Shown piece by piece: positions 1 to 10,420 of a stretch of 64,000 nucleotides of DNA (the first letter of the stretch is position 1; each line of letters begins with the position of its first letter). This stretch comes from Hemibagrus wyckioides. Lineage: Eukaryota > Chordata > Actinopteri > Siluriformes > Bagridae. The stretch is taken from assembly GCF_019097595.1 (NCBI RefSeq), contig NC_080731.1:13934571-13998570 (forward strand), in the 5' to 3' direction. The position numbers were made by a program, and so were the translations under genes. A model generated the notes under the pieces. It saw only the letters and a list, made by a program, of their open reading frames with translations, searched no databases and had not been told where the DNA came from.

Positions 1-519
1 TGATGCTCGATGCAACACACACCTCTTCCAAATTCAAAATATAAGCACATTAAGTATTATTAGTGTTTATTTTTGTATCTCAAATCTTGACCTTGAAATT
101 TGTATTATTTGCTCATATTCCATTTGATACTATTTCCCTTTCATAAAAAAAAGAGAAAACATTACATCACATTACTATGCTGGATCCCTGTTCTGTGATA
201 ATTTGGTAATTCCTGCACTATTTTTAATTTCCCCATCCTATTTAGCTAAACATAGAGTGTCATATTTTCCTCTTATTCTTTCTTGTGCAAACAGGTAATG
301 AAGTCTGATTAGCCATTTAATGGCCAACATGTTAATTGCTAGATAAGTCAAGTGTAAACACTAAGGAAAGTGTTGGCTCTTCTTGTGAAAGCCTTGCTAA
401 TTTCCTTCACTTTTAAACAAAGTCTTAAACGTTTTGTGATATCATGGTTTGTTACTTTCTGTTGATATTTCACAGAATGCAAGGGGAATGATTTAAAGTT
501 ACCTCTATGCTGTCTAAGG
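1..519. other. AT-rich spacer, nothing recognised
   Basis: AT-rich sequence with short A runs and no frame that looks coding. No repeat family is recognised. Confidence 0.5.
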
Positions 520-638
520 CAGAGATTCTCAAACTCTGTACATTTCATAGACCCCCTCTGATTTATTTTAAGAATATAAACCAACTCTTTAAATATTACA
601 CTCATTATGTGTTTATATCCATGGGTTTTCCACTTAAA

Positions 639-720
<82 letters not shown>

Positions 721-937
721 TTTATATACAGTTTGCTTGTTTTTGAGTTTCTGAGGTTTAGATTAAACTCATTTAATGAGATTTAATGAAGAGATGAGTC
801 AAAACAGGCTTATAATTACAAGAACTCAATTATACTTCTAATAACGTCCATAATGGTAAGTTGTAATTCCATTGCAAAGAAAAAAAAAACACTTCCTGGA
901 CTCCTGGGGTTCCCTGGACACCACTTTAAAAACTGTG
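520..937. mobile_element. hAT-like non-autonomous element relic
   Basis: The left edge (CAGAGATTCTCAAACTCTG, followed by a GACCCCC run near 550) resembles the hAT/Charlie-type terminus CAGTGGTTCTCAAACT. The right edge, read on the opposite strand from about 937, begins CACAGTTTTTAAAGTGGTG and continues to a CCCC run, so the two ends are imperfect inverted copies. No convincing 8-bp target duplication is visible and no transposase is encoded. A TA microsatellite has expanded inside it. The family is inferred from the terminal wording only. Confidence 0.4.
636..725. repeat. (TA)n microsatellite with palindromic flanks
   Basis: About 78 bp of alternating A/T (641-718) with one G interruption near 659. 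AAAGG on the left and CCTTT on the right extend the symmetry, so the whole tract is a near-perfect inverted repeat able to form a long hairpin or cruciform. Confidence 0.97.
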
Positions 938-940
938 TAT

Positions 941-2367
941 GTGAGGAACATCTTTATAATAAGATAATTATAGTTTTATCCTTGACAAAAAAAATCGTAA
1001 CTTTATTAAGATGGCAATAAAAGCGAATCAGCAGCCGTATAAAATAGGTTTATTTGCTTTAAAGATCCTTAATTAAAGGAGTGGATGTGTTTGAGTTTGC
1101 AGTGGTCTGGTGTTCAGCTCTGTAGATGATGTTGTGACACATGCTGAAGTAGTGCTTTAACACCTCTCACTGCAGGCGTATGGTGTGAACAGATCTCCAG
1201 TGTCAGCTAGTTAAAAGCAGCCGAGTGAAGAAGCACCACTGCTGAAGCTCTAGTCCATTTACTGCACATTTACAGCCTGATAGTGGATCAAGTGTCGGAT
1301 ATCAATTTAGACAACTTTTACTTGTTATATTTTATTATTTTGTAGGATTCGGATATGAAATGATGAGATTTTAAACACAGACTGCGTTACATTACCTCAA
1401 ACATGACTTTGTACTCATATTTATTTCCTACTTGCCATAAAGCAGTCCTTTCAGGACTCCACAGAGTTTTTGTTTGTTTATAGTTACAGGCAAAATGCTT
1501 GATTTTCTATCTTTTTTTAAAAATAATAATAATAATAATTATAATTTGTTGTTGAAAAACTACTTGAATTAGTGAAATTGAAAGCACAGGATTGCTCTTT
1601 TAAGCTCCTACAAATGAAGCAACACATATAATGTCTTTCTATGAGAGCTGTATTCATGTTCCACATATGTGAATCGAAAGGGCTTTGTTACTGATGTCAA
1701 AATCTTTTAAAATATTCCAAACTCTACTGTGTTCACTTGATTTTACTTTAATTTCTGAGCTCACAAAATCCTGGAGGGACTGAAATGAAGCTTAATTAAC
1801 TTTGTCTACATCACCAAAACCCCCTCTTTACTCCAGACCTTTTAAACCTGCATGCAGCCTGAGTACAGCGTATTAAAAACTCCTAAAAGCAGACGAGACA
1901 GTTATAAGTTATGTTCTCAAAATCAACTTTGCCGCTCTCCCGCACAGATTTATAGGCACTCACAGAGGTTCCTGAGTCAGTATTCATAAACACAACTTCA
2001 AAAGAAGTCACAAGCTGCTATCAGGTTGGAAGACGATCCTCCGCTGCTTGTAAATGATCACTGATGTACGCTGAGTTTATAGACAATTTAATATATTGGA
2101 ACTAACATAATTTTACCACCTGCATTAATATTTTATGGAGCATTGTATATTATGACATTGAGTCCAACGTTTTCATGATGTACACTTTATATCTTAAAGT
2201 GGGCTGTCTGCTTTTATTGCTGTCACTGAGAAGTTTGTGGAAAAGGCTTATGTCAGAAAGTTATTGCGTGGCTTCATGTCACACCTTTGAGGATTTGTTG
2301 GACATGAAGGTATTTTTCAGCAGATGTGTCTAACCAACAAGAATCCCCAGCACGACTCTTATGATAC

Positions 2368-2371
<4 letters not shown>
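941..2371. other. AT-rich single-copy-looking DNA, no gene seen
   Basis: Contains a short (AAT)n near 1520-1540 and scattered poly-A/T. The stretch 1780-2090 is more GC-balanced but shows no frame, splice-flanked exon or repeat family that I recognise. Confidence 0.4.

Positions 2372-2411
<40 letters not shown>
2372..2411. repeat. (TG)n microsatellite
   Basis: Perfect TG dinucleotide tract of about 40 bp. Confidence 0.98.
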
Positions 2412-2413
<2 letters not shown>

Positions 2414-2754
2414 TAAATAACCTCCTTAATAATGTCTTTATTTTATTTTATTTTTACATTTTTAAAACTCAATTCCTATTCATCATGTTCAGAAAAAAAG
2501 TACTAACCACCTTTTATAGTTTAACATGTACAGTATGTTTTACGTGGAAAGGTGCACCTTACCTTAATTCCATTTTAAAAGTATATCCAAGAGAAAGATA
2601 GATATTAAAGATGTAAAAGATGAGATTTTGAGGATATCACTCCAGCACCCAGGAAGTGTGTAAGTACTGATCATGTCTGATCTTTGTCTGTTTTTTTTTT
2701 AAATTTATTTATTAGACATCAAGTTGTTGTTATTAATATTAGACTACATTGTTT
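2412..2754. other. AT-rich spacer, nothing recognised
   Basis: Low-complexity T/A-rich DNA. No supported feature. Confidence 0.5.
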
Positions 2755-3215
2755 AAATGAATAGTTCTTTATAGAACCTAAAATGTTTCTATCACTTGCT
2801 TCGTATATAGAACCCAAAAATGTTTCTTTATATAGATGGGGCTCTGAATACAAGATGGGTGTTTCTTTTTTAAATCATTTAGGGGTTCGTCTTTTTATTA
2901 TTATTATTCATTTCTTTATTCTTATTACGTACAAATATTAAGAAATTATTAGTAAACAAAACTCCTCCCTCTCATTAAAGTGTTTTTCTCATTTCATGTC
3001 ACAAATGAAAAAAATAAATAAATAAATTGATGGTTTTTTTTAAACATCTCACTGAATGATATAGATAGAGATAAAATTTCAGAAAGTAATCACACTGATT
3101 TGACTGATTCATCCATTTTTAGGGGGGGAAAAGGTTCTACTGGCCAAGTAAAGTAACCCAGGATTCTATATTACTGTACAGAACCTCATTTCTAATATAG
3201 ACCTAGTTCTGCTTT
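2755..3215. mobile_element. possible MITE relic with AGAACC/GGTTCT motifs
   Basis: Two diverged tandem units (about 2768-2793 and 2802-2831) share TATAGAACC followed by AAAATGTTTCT. The opposite end (about 3132-3212) carries GGTTCTACTGG and ACAGAACCTC. Arrangement of TAGAACC-type words at both ends suggests an eroded small DNA transposon, but termini and target duplication cannot be fixed. Confidence 0.28.
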
Positions 3216-3362
3216 TTCTATTTCCTGTGAGTGTGTGTGTTTGGTAAGGGCATGCTTTCATATGCTTGTGAGGTTTTTTTTTTTTTTGAGGGGTGTGGCA
3301 TTATTTAGATGCAAATGAATAATAATGTCGATGAAAGGTCCTCACAAGGATAGTAAGGCAAA

Positions 3363-3383
3363 TGTGTGTGTGTGTGTGTGTGT
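3363..3383. repeat. (TG)n microsatellite
   Basis: Short perfect TG tract. Confidence 0.95.
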
Positions 3384-4266
3384 ACCAAATGCCTCTTTAT
3401 CCACATGCTTTATATGTGAGCGTGTATCTCGATCCCAAAAAAGCCCACAGCTCCTGTCGGGGAATCTGTAGCAATCTGCCGTCTCTCTTGGGGGAAGTGA
3501 GACATGAGATTGATGTCTGGAAGGAGGAAATGACACCTTTAGCTGGCTTTGCCATTTGAAACCTTTTCAAACCCAAGTGATCTCCTTCATTTTATCCTCA
3601 CAGGGATTGGCTTGAAACAGCCTCAAAGGCCAATAAACAGAATGAATTTTGAGCGTTTTTTCCCCCCTGCCTTTGGAAAACGGCAAATTCCTTCTTAAAT
3701 ACTAAAACTCGGCTGTGTGAGCATCTGTTTCTCTGCTGTAACACAAAGGGTTATGAAGCTGGAGTTGCCTTGGGGATATCATAAGCACTTTTGAAGCAAA
3801 GTACCTGAGATTCAGTGTGAAATCAATACCTACAACAAACTGTCACTTTTATCATTTGTCAGCTTGCAGATTCGTTTTAGAGAAACAGAAACACTCCTTT
3901 CTGCTGACAGAGAGGGAATGAATGACTTCAGAGAAGCTTTCTCCTTAATAATCTGTGTGAGTTTTTTACAGTCGTGTTTGCCGTTCATCTGTCCTGATTT
4001 ACACAATTTGTTAGCACACACCTATTTTTATATTTTATTTTTTTGCCAGTGGCATCAGGCCTCACCTTCTGCCACTTTAGGTCATTATATGGCACTTCGC
4101 CACACCACTTTCCCCAAACAATCAACTGCAATGATATTATATGACTTTACAGCCTGGGAACAAGATGTTAGAGAAAAATAAAACACCCTGCACTCTTTGA
4201 GTCAGGCCACTCTGTCCTTTTTTTGACAAATCTGAGGTTTTCATGGACTTATTTCTTCAGAAAGTG

Positions 4267-4268
<2 letters not shown>
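3384..4268. other. single-copy-looking DNA, no gene seen
   Basis: Moderately GC-balanced sequence. Overlapping short open frames on both strands (for example 3864-4181) lack any recognisable domain. It could include weakly conserved non-coding sequence. Confidence 0.35.

Positions 4269-4305
<37 letters not shown>
4269..4305. repeat. (GA)n microsatellite
   Basis: Near-perfect GA tract with one A-rich interruption. Confidence 0.97.
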
Positions 4306-4319
4306 TGTGAAAGGGCCAC

Positions 4320-4680
4320 CTCTACATTCCTCATTGCGCTTGGCCACTCTTTGAGCTGTGAACCCTTGAGCTGTGAAGTCCATTTGAGTCCACACCAGGA
4401 GCTGTGAGGCCCTAATTGTCTCTAATTGATAGGGAGGTGTGGAGGCCTATTCTGCAAGCACAGGCTCTGAGGGAGCGGGCGAGTGAGAGGGAGAAGGATT
4501 AAGAGTGTGAAGGAGGATGGGTGAGAGCGGTTGCAGGCCTCAGTAGTAATGACTCATTAAGTTTTCCTGGTTTTGTGCGGCTCGGCTCATTATAGCCTAT
4601 AGAGGCTTGAGAACAAAGCGAGCTGGAGGTAGGAGGTGAGTTTAAATAGTTGGAGCTCAACAGTACAGCACAAAGCAAGG
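4320..4680. promoter_or_regulatory. candidate conserved non-coding element
   Basis: Repeat-free, GC-balanced block. It contains GAGCTGTGA three times (4353, 4368, 4399) and two TAATTG homeodomain-type cores exactly 10 bp apart (4413 and 4423), one helical turn. No coding signature. Called regulatory on composition and motif spacing only; conservation is untested. Confidence 0.3.
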
Positions 4681-5452
4681 ACAAAGAGCTGAATGGGACT
4701 TAGAACAGATGCAATAAAGGTGGCAGATGCTACTTTGCACTTTTTTGTGTGAAGAAAATGATTTCAGATGGTGGCTGCTTTCTCATTTATGTAGTGATGA
4801 AATGGGGAAAAGAGCTGCAGTGATTTTAACTTACATTTAATGATTGTATAATCTGCACTAACGCTAATTACACATAATTACTTCAGAAGGTGAATTAATA
4901 TATGAGCACTTTCACAGTTTGATAAATGATGCACATACTGAGTTGCTTTTCAGTGTTTCATTGATTAGAGTTACATTTTAAACACTTTTAACACATGAGT
5001 AAAGTGTCCCTTAACAGCAGTAACAGCTTATGTGCATATTCTAGATAAATAGCAAAACATTTGAAGATAAAAAACAATAAAAAAGCAAATCTACACACAA
5101 AATTGCCTGTCCCAGTACTTATTATTATTATTGTATTCATTTTTGAATCCATTTACCATTAAATATTTTTTAATGTTACTCATGCAAATTATGGTTTTGA
5201 CTTTAGTACATTTTGATATCCCACAATATTCACATTCAGCCCTGTTCTCTAAACATATTCACCCCTATGAAATATTTGGACTATTCCACAAGTTGCAGGT
5301 TTAACAGGAAGTTGCATCATCCAAAATTCCCAGAGATCAGGCAAAGAAAAAAAAGTTATCTCAATGTTTTTTCTTCACTGTTTATCATAATGCTACCAAA
5401 GTCTCACACCCCTGTCACCCACAGTATATACTGCAAGTATCTATTTCATATA
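4681..5452. other. AT-rich spacer, nothing recognised
   Basis: AT-rich DNA up to the left end of the Tc1 relic. The open frame 5213-5473 has no recognisable content. Confidence 0.45.
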
Positions 5453-5990
5453 CACAGGTCTGGGAAAAAATAAGAGACCACTGTCCACTCCAGATTTGAA
5501 CCCTATTGAAAACCTCTGGAATGTCATCAAGAGGAAGATGGATGGTCACAAACCATCAAGCAAAGCTGAGCTGTTTGCTTTTTTGCAAAAAGAGTGGTAT
5601 AAAGTTCCCCAACAGCAATGTGAAAAACTGGTGGAGAGCATGGAGCCAAAACACATGCAAATTGGGGTTATTCCACCAAATACTGATTTCTTAATATTTA
5701 TTTAGCCAAAGAATTAACACAATTTATTTACAAATTATTTGCATTTTGTTTTATTTGAGTTATTAAAGCTCTGCAAATACTGCATGATCATGGGTTATTT
5801 TGATGTGTTTTCATTTCCTTTAAATATTCACTCTAAATAACAATAGTTATATTTTGAATTTAGGAGAAATATTGTCAGAAGTTCACAAACAAATGAAACA
5901 AAACTGTTCACCTCACCAATACATGAACCTGTAAGAAAAAAACATAAGAAACTCATTATTTTGCAATCTGCAATCATTTTGCAGTGGACT

Positions 5991-5995
<5 letters not shown>
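5453..5995 (+). mobile_element. internally deleted Tc1-like transposon
   Basis: The left terminal repeat CACAGGTCTGGG-AAAAAATAAG (5453-5475) is followed within 15 bp by the last third of a Tc1-type transposase, so nearly the whole 5' half is deleted. Near 5982 GCAGTGGACTCTTA is the inverted match to the inner left end (AAGAGACCACTG). The outer right repeat is missing and is replaced by a TA microsatellite. A TA precedes the left end, as expected for the TA-targeting Tc1/mariner superfamily. The element is non-autonomous and cannot encode a full transposase. Confidence 0.85.
5487..5705 (+). pseudogene. Tc1-like transposase, C-terminal fragment
   Basis: In the frame of the CCA at 5490 the translation includes PDLNPIENLW, the Tc1 block holding the third catalytic acid of the DDE triad (Glu codon 5508-5510). 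The fragment stays open for about 70 codons to the TAG at 5703-5705 and reads WYKVP and KLVESM, wording usual for the Tc1 C-terminus. The DNA-binding domains and the first two catalytic Asp residues are absent because of the internal deletion. There is no proper start codon. Non-functional as an enzyme. Confidence 0.88.

Positions 5996-6022
<27 letters not shown>
5993..6022. repeat. (TA)n microsatellite at the transposon end
   Basis: TA tract beginning inside the right terminal repeat of the Tc1 relic, probably seeded at its TA target duplication. Confidence 0.96.
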
Positions 6023-6024
<2 letters not shown>

Positions 6025-6428
6025 GAAGGACCTTTAAGTACGTTACTACATGCTTGTTAGTAAACGCATTAATTAACATATAGGGCTAAATTCATTCAAA
6101 CATGCTCTAGTCGAAAGAATATGGATTAAACCTGTATCGTCTCAAATTGTTTATATAATTTGTGATATGCAGCTGCGTACACAAACATCATTGGATAGCA
6201 CTAGATTGTTTTCATAATCTACACTGATCCTCTATTTTGATCGTTAAAACATGCACTAATAGTAAACACTAATCCTTTCATCCCAACTCATTTTGTGTCA
6301 TTCTCCATCTATTCCTCTTTAAACCCCACTGTAGTACAAGTACATGCTCTGGCTGGCTCGAGCCCCTGGGCTCTGCTCCTTTACACACAAGAGTGAACAA
6401 TCTGAAATTAAGCACATCTAATTCACTT
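6023..6428. other. AT-rich spacer, nothing recognised
   Basis: No supported feature between the Tc1 relic and the SINE. Confidence 0.5.
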
Positions 6429-6622
6429 GTGGCTGTAGTAGTTTAGTAGCTAAGACATTGGACTAGTGCTCAGAAAGTTGTGAGTTTAAATCCCAGGTCC
6501 ACCAAGCTTTCACTGCTGGGCCCTCAAGCAAGGCCCTTAACCCTTAATTGCTCAGTTGCTTAAAAAATTGGATAAAATGTAAGTTGCTCTGTTTAAGGGT
6601 GTCAGCCATAAATGTAAATACA
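6429..6622 (+). mobile_element. tRNA-derived SINE (older copy)
   Basis: The head has a degenerate pol III A box (GTAGTTTAGTAGCTAAG, 6436) and B box (GAGTTTAAATCCC, 6483). The body carries CTGGGCCCTCAAGCAAGGCC then CCCTTAATTGCTCAGTTG. The tail TAAGTTGCTCTGTTTAAGGG-TGTCAGCCATAAATGTAAAT matches the L2-type LINE tail shared by many fish SINEs (HpaI-like). It is diverged and non-functional. Head-to-tail order gives the plus orientation. Confidence 0.82.
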
Positions 6623-7369
6623 CATTTTAGCACATTATTCTTTCTTGTGTGTTTGGGTGTTTGATTTAGTTTAGCCGTATGTGTTAATTAATACATTAAC
6701 TAACACACATGTACTTAAGGTGGTCATTATTCACACATGAATTCATAAGACTCACATAGTCATAGTTAAAGTAAGCTTTTCATTAGTTTGTCATTAGTAC
6801 ATGTCTTAACTCATCATTATCTCAAATTCAAGTAAGTATTAATTCAATTGTTAGTGCAGGATTATTCACATACTGTTGGTGTAAAATGCTACTGTTACAT
6901 TTATATTAGCTTCTTAATTTCTAAGTACAGGTACACATTCAGATTTTTAATCCTAACACATTTGCCTCTATTCAGTTGCTGTACTTTATCTATGAACGAA
7001 TTCAACTTAATGGCTATATAGTTCTATGATTTCCCAGGCATTTTTTATTTACTGATTAGTAATGACACATAGACACCGAGTGCTACAAGACGTACTGTAC
7101 AGTGTTTAAGGCAAACAGTATGTGCATGCAGTACCTGTACCACCCCCAGCAATTTCCCTGAAAGGTGAGAGTCAGTAAACATATCATTTGTGAACCTGTA
7201 TCCCTTTCCTCCATTTCATCTTTTTGATGGAATAAAATTGTAGACTGACACGCCCCCTGGCCTCTTAGTCAGCTTTCAGTGGAGAGAGGGAAAGAATGAG
7301 TGAATGAGTGAAAGGTGCAGAGAGGGAGATGGAATGGCCCTGGCTCGGCTGATCCATAACAGTCATTGC
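6623..7369. other. AT-rich DNA, no gene seen
   Basis: Mostly AT-rich. From about 7130 it becomes GC-balanced and leads into the next CNE-like block. No repeat family recognised. Confidence 0.4.
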
Positions 7370-7810
7370 CTGTTACATACATTTCAGGATCCATTCGGGC
7401 TCTGGAGATAATCGAGCTGGCCGACAGTTTCCCCCCGCAGCCCAAAGGATTTATGATAGCACTGTCAAGAAAATGAGCCGGAATGACACAGTAGCTGACT
7501 TTAGCTGCAAATAATGTGATAGGCCGTACAGTGGTTGTGCAGCAGCTGCTGTCATCGCAGGTAATAGGCTATAAAGAAGGCTGATAGCAATACCTGTCAT
7601 TGCTTAATGGCTGACTTCACTGAAGAGCTTTTGTGGCCTTTAACATGGAGATAATAGAAGATACAACAAATTTTACAGCTTCCCGCCTTGCATTCATAAT
7701 TTATCGGCAGGCAGCAACTGCACAACAAGGACAACAGCGCTTGGCTTCGTGTTGGAGAAGGAGTTCGATGGGTCACTCTGACAGCAGAATGGATGAGTTG
7801 CTGGGCAGAA
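7370..7810. promoter_or_regulatory. candidate conserved non-coding element
   Basis: A GC-balanced, repeat-free block. It contains the perfect 12-bp palindrome CAGCAGCTGCTG (7540-7551, central E-box CAGCTG), several TAAT-type cores and ATTCATAATTTAT near 7692. Frames on both strands (7633-7815, 7597-7869) show no protein family. Composition and motif density resemble vertebrate developmental enhancers; this is inference. Confidence 0.35.
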
Positions 7811-8079
7811 AATGATAGAGCTTCTTGTTCACAATTGCTCTTCAAGAACAAGGATGACAGCAGGAGCAAATAGAAACCTCAGCAGTTTTTTTTTTCTTAT
7901 GATTCATTCTTACAGGGAAAGTAACTTGAGGAAGGTGATCTTCAATTTGTGTCTCCTCTTCATACACATACTTTACAAAATATGTGGACTTTTATACGAT
8001 TTTATATATATGAGTTTTTGGTAGATGCTAGTGTTACAGTATAGCTGTGTTTTCAAGGACATTGTTGTCTCTGAAAGTT

Positions 8080-8660
8080 AATCTAAACTGATCTAAACCA
8101 ATTTAATTTAAACCATATCAACATTAATTAAACAGTAGACTCCAAACCAATCCAATTTCATCAGAATCAGTGATATTTAAAGTAAATCACTTTTAGTCTG
8201 GTTTAATCTGCAGTGTCACATAAGACACAGTCCTAAACATCTGATCTAATCTAATGTAATGTTTACATTTTTACTGAATCAAATCTATACTAAATCACTT
8301 CTATTCTAGTCTAATCTAATTCAGTCTAATCTAATCTAATCATATCTAAACCCAATCACCTCTCATCTAGTCTAATCTAATCCAATCTACTGTAGTGTAA
8401 TGTAAAAGTCATTAAAATGCATGTATTGAATTAAATTGATCAGAATCTATACTAAACATCCTCTAGTCTAGTCCAGTACAAGTTAAATGACCTTATCCAA
8501 TCTATCCAATCTAATCTAATCCAAATCACATTTAGTCTAATTTACTCTAATGTATATATGCATGTATGTATAAAATATTTAGTAAATAATCATATTAATC
8601 ATTTCATATTAGAGTAAATTAGACTAAGTGTGATTTGGATTGGATTAGATTATATATATA
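8080..8660. repeat. CTAAT-rich degenerate satellite with terminal inverted repeat
   Basis: Irregular array of TCTAA/TCCAA pentamers (dense at 8225-8540). It ends in a large inverted repeat: the left arm (about 8505-8552) and right arm (about 8605-8655) match with very few differences over about 40 bp around AATCCAAATCACA and TTAGTCTAATTTACTCTAAT. The loop is about 50 bp and AT-rich. Confidence 0.85.
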
Positions 8661-9130
8661 CATTACGTGTGTGTGTGTTTTAAGTACTGTCTCAGTGGGA
8701 GAATACCTGGGGTTTACATGTGTATCTGTGTTTTAAATTGTTGCAGCAAGAAATTGCAGTTTTGTTTTTGATATAAAACAGAAACCCCTCACCCTCACGT
8801 ACAGTCTTAAGAATCCGCACCTTTCCTGTAACCCTGTGTGTGTGTTCATGTGTCTCTCTATAACAGTGCAGCCTCATATATCACCATCCTTCATTAAAAG
8901 TGCTAGCAGCCACAGCGTGGCTACATAAACACAAAGGTCTAGGCCATGCTCTCTTTCTCACCTCTCACTAGAGGACTTCAAAGTAACTCCACACACATGG
9001 CTCTCTGATGAATGTTCCCATCTGCCCACCTGATGTATGTCTCCATCGCCCCCCTAGTCTGCCCCAGCCCATCCACAACCGCTGCTGAGAGCAGCCATTT
9101 GTTAGCGGTTAGCACTAGCCTGCATCTGGA
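8661..9130. other. no gene seen; short TG tracts
   Basis: Contains short GTGTGTGTGT runs near 8670 and 8836. No recognisable gene or repeat. Confidence 0.45.
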
Positions 9131-9177
9131 CCCCCCCCCCCTCCAAACGCCCCCCCCCCCCCACCACCACCACCCCC
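9131..9177. repeat. poly-C / (CCA)n low-complexity tract
   Basis: Two runs of 11 or more C (9131-9141 and from 9151), then CCACCACCACCACCCCC. The minus strand is G-rich with at least four long G runs and could form a quadruplex. Confidence 0.95.
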
Positions 9178-9654
9178 GACCTCATTCTGCATGCGAGCCC
9201 ATCAATCCTTTTAACACAACACTTGGGCAAAGTCGTTGTGGCACACGTTACTAATGCTGCCTATTATTAACTCTATTAAACATAACGCCGCGCAAGTAGA
9301 TCTCTGAAAGTGGATTGTTTGGCCGCACATCCGTATTAGAATCGAGAGTCAATTTATGAACAGGATGGTTTTAGCGTTGAAGTGGTTAGTGTTGGGATAA
9401 TGGATGGGAGGCTGAAGAGGAGAGACTATTTAATTTCACTAACACAGATACAAATGCACAGCAATCCATTAGGCATTTATTTTAGAAAACATAATATTTT
9501 TTACAGAACACTTGATTAGTTTTACCTGCGCTTTGAAAGGACCATGTGCCTTCTTCTCTTTTTATTTTTCATTTGCATTGTACAATATATAGGTGTTCAT
9601 TCATTCATCCATTCTTTTCTCCATTCAATTCAGCAAAACTAGAAAAAATAGAAT
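9178..9654. other. no gene seen
   Basis: The first 200 bp are GC-balanced and may be part of a CNE with 8880-9130. The rest is AT-rich. No supported feature. Confidence 0.35.
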
Positions 9655-10420
9655 GTTTGGTTTCTTCCTGTTCTCAGCTGACAGGAGTGTTGAAGCCATC
9701 TGAATTAAAGTTTGGCATGTTGTGAATTTTAGATGCTTTTCTGCTTATCATGGTTGTAAAGAGTGATTATTTAAGAACTTCCTGGACCAGTACTAGGAGC
9801 AGTGTGTGTCAGATTAAGTGCTGGTTAGTCCGTTTGAATGAAAGTTCAGCAAACAATCCCAAATGCTAGGCAAACTCTAAATCTGTAAACAGTTACAGGA
9901 GATTGCTAATTAGGACATAATAAGTGACACAAAAACAGTGGGCTAAACAGGGTGAAACCAGATAAACTTCCTGTTCTCAGCTGACAGGAGTGGAAGTTGG
10001 TGTGCTCTTCTACTAATGAAATACATCTGCCTTAAAGTTGTGGAGCAATTGTGAGATGCTTTTCTGATCATCACGGTTGTGAAGAGTGATTAATTGAGTT
10101 ACCACAAACTGTCTGTCAGTTCCAATCTGTCACCAATTTCCATGCAAAATCAGTGAGATCAATAGATTCTGATGTTTGATGTGAACATTAACTGAAGCTC
10201 TTGACCTGTATCTGTGTCATTTTATGCAAGCCACTGCAACATGATTGGCTGATGATACAGGACCTTTATTCAGCCAGTGGATTAGGCACTGTAAAGGAAA
10301 TTTCCAAAATGCTATGCAAACTTAGAACCTGTGAACGGTTACAGGTCAGGCGATTGACAAGCAGGGTGAAATAGGTGACACAAATACACAAGAGCACTGG
10401 GCTACACAGAGTGAAAGCAG
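9655..10420. repeat. two-copy duplicated unit containing Tc1-type relic pieces
   Basis: TTCCTGTTCTCAGCTGACAG occurs at about 9664 and again at about 9968. A second pair, AATGCTAGGCAAACT at 9862 and AATGCTATGCAAACT at 10307, is followed in each case by a related segment (GTTACAGG, GGTGACACAAA-type words, CACTGGGCTA-type words). Order is the same in both units, indicating an old tandem duplication with a deletion in the first unit. Confidence 0.65.
9965..10262 (-). mobile_element. Tc1-like relic, minus-strand
   Basis: Shares with the 24.3-kb fold-back element CTGATGTTTGATGTGAACAT and TAACTGAAGCTCTTGACCTG, then TATCTGTGTCATTTTATGCA and CATGATTGGCTGAT. Upstream pieces (AGATGCTTTTCTG, TTGTGAAGAGTG) correspond to the reverse strand of the Tc1-like family whose forward wording occurs at 40.97 kb. 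A shorter second piece lies at 9655-9785. No transposase frame survives. Confidence 0.65.

Noticed and set aside
8080..8540. CRISPR-like regular array
   Set aside because: Units are short degenerate pentamers without spacer structure, and the genome is vertebrate.
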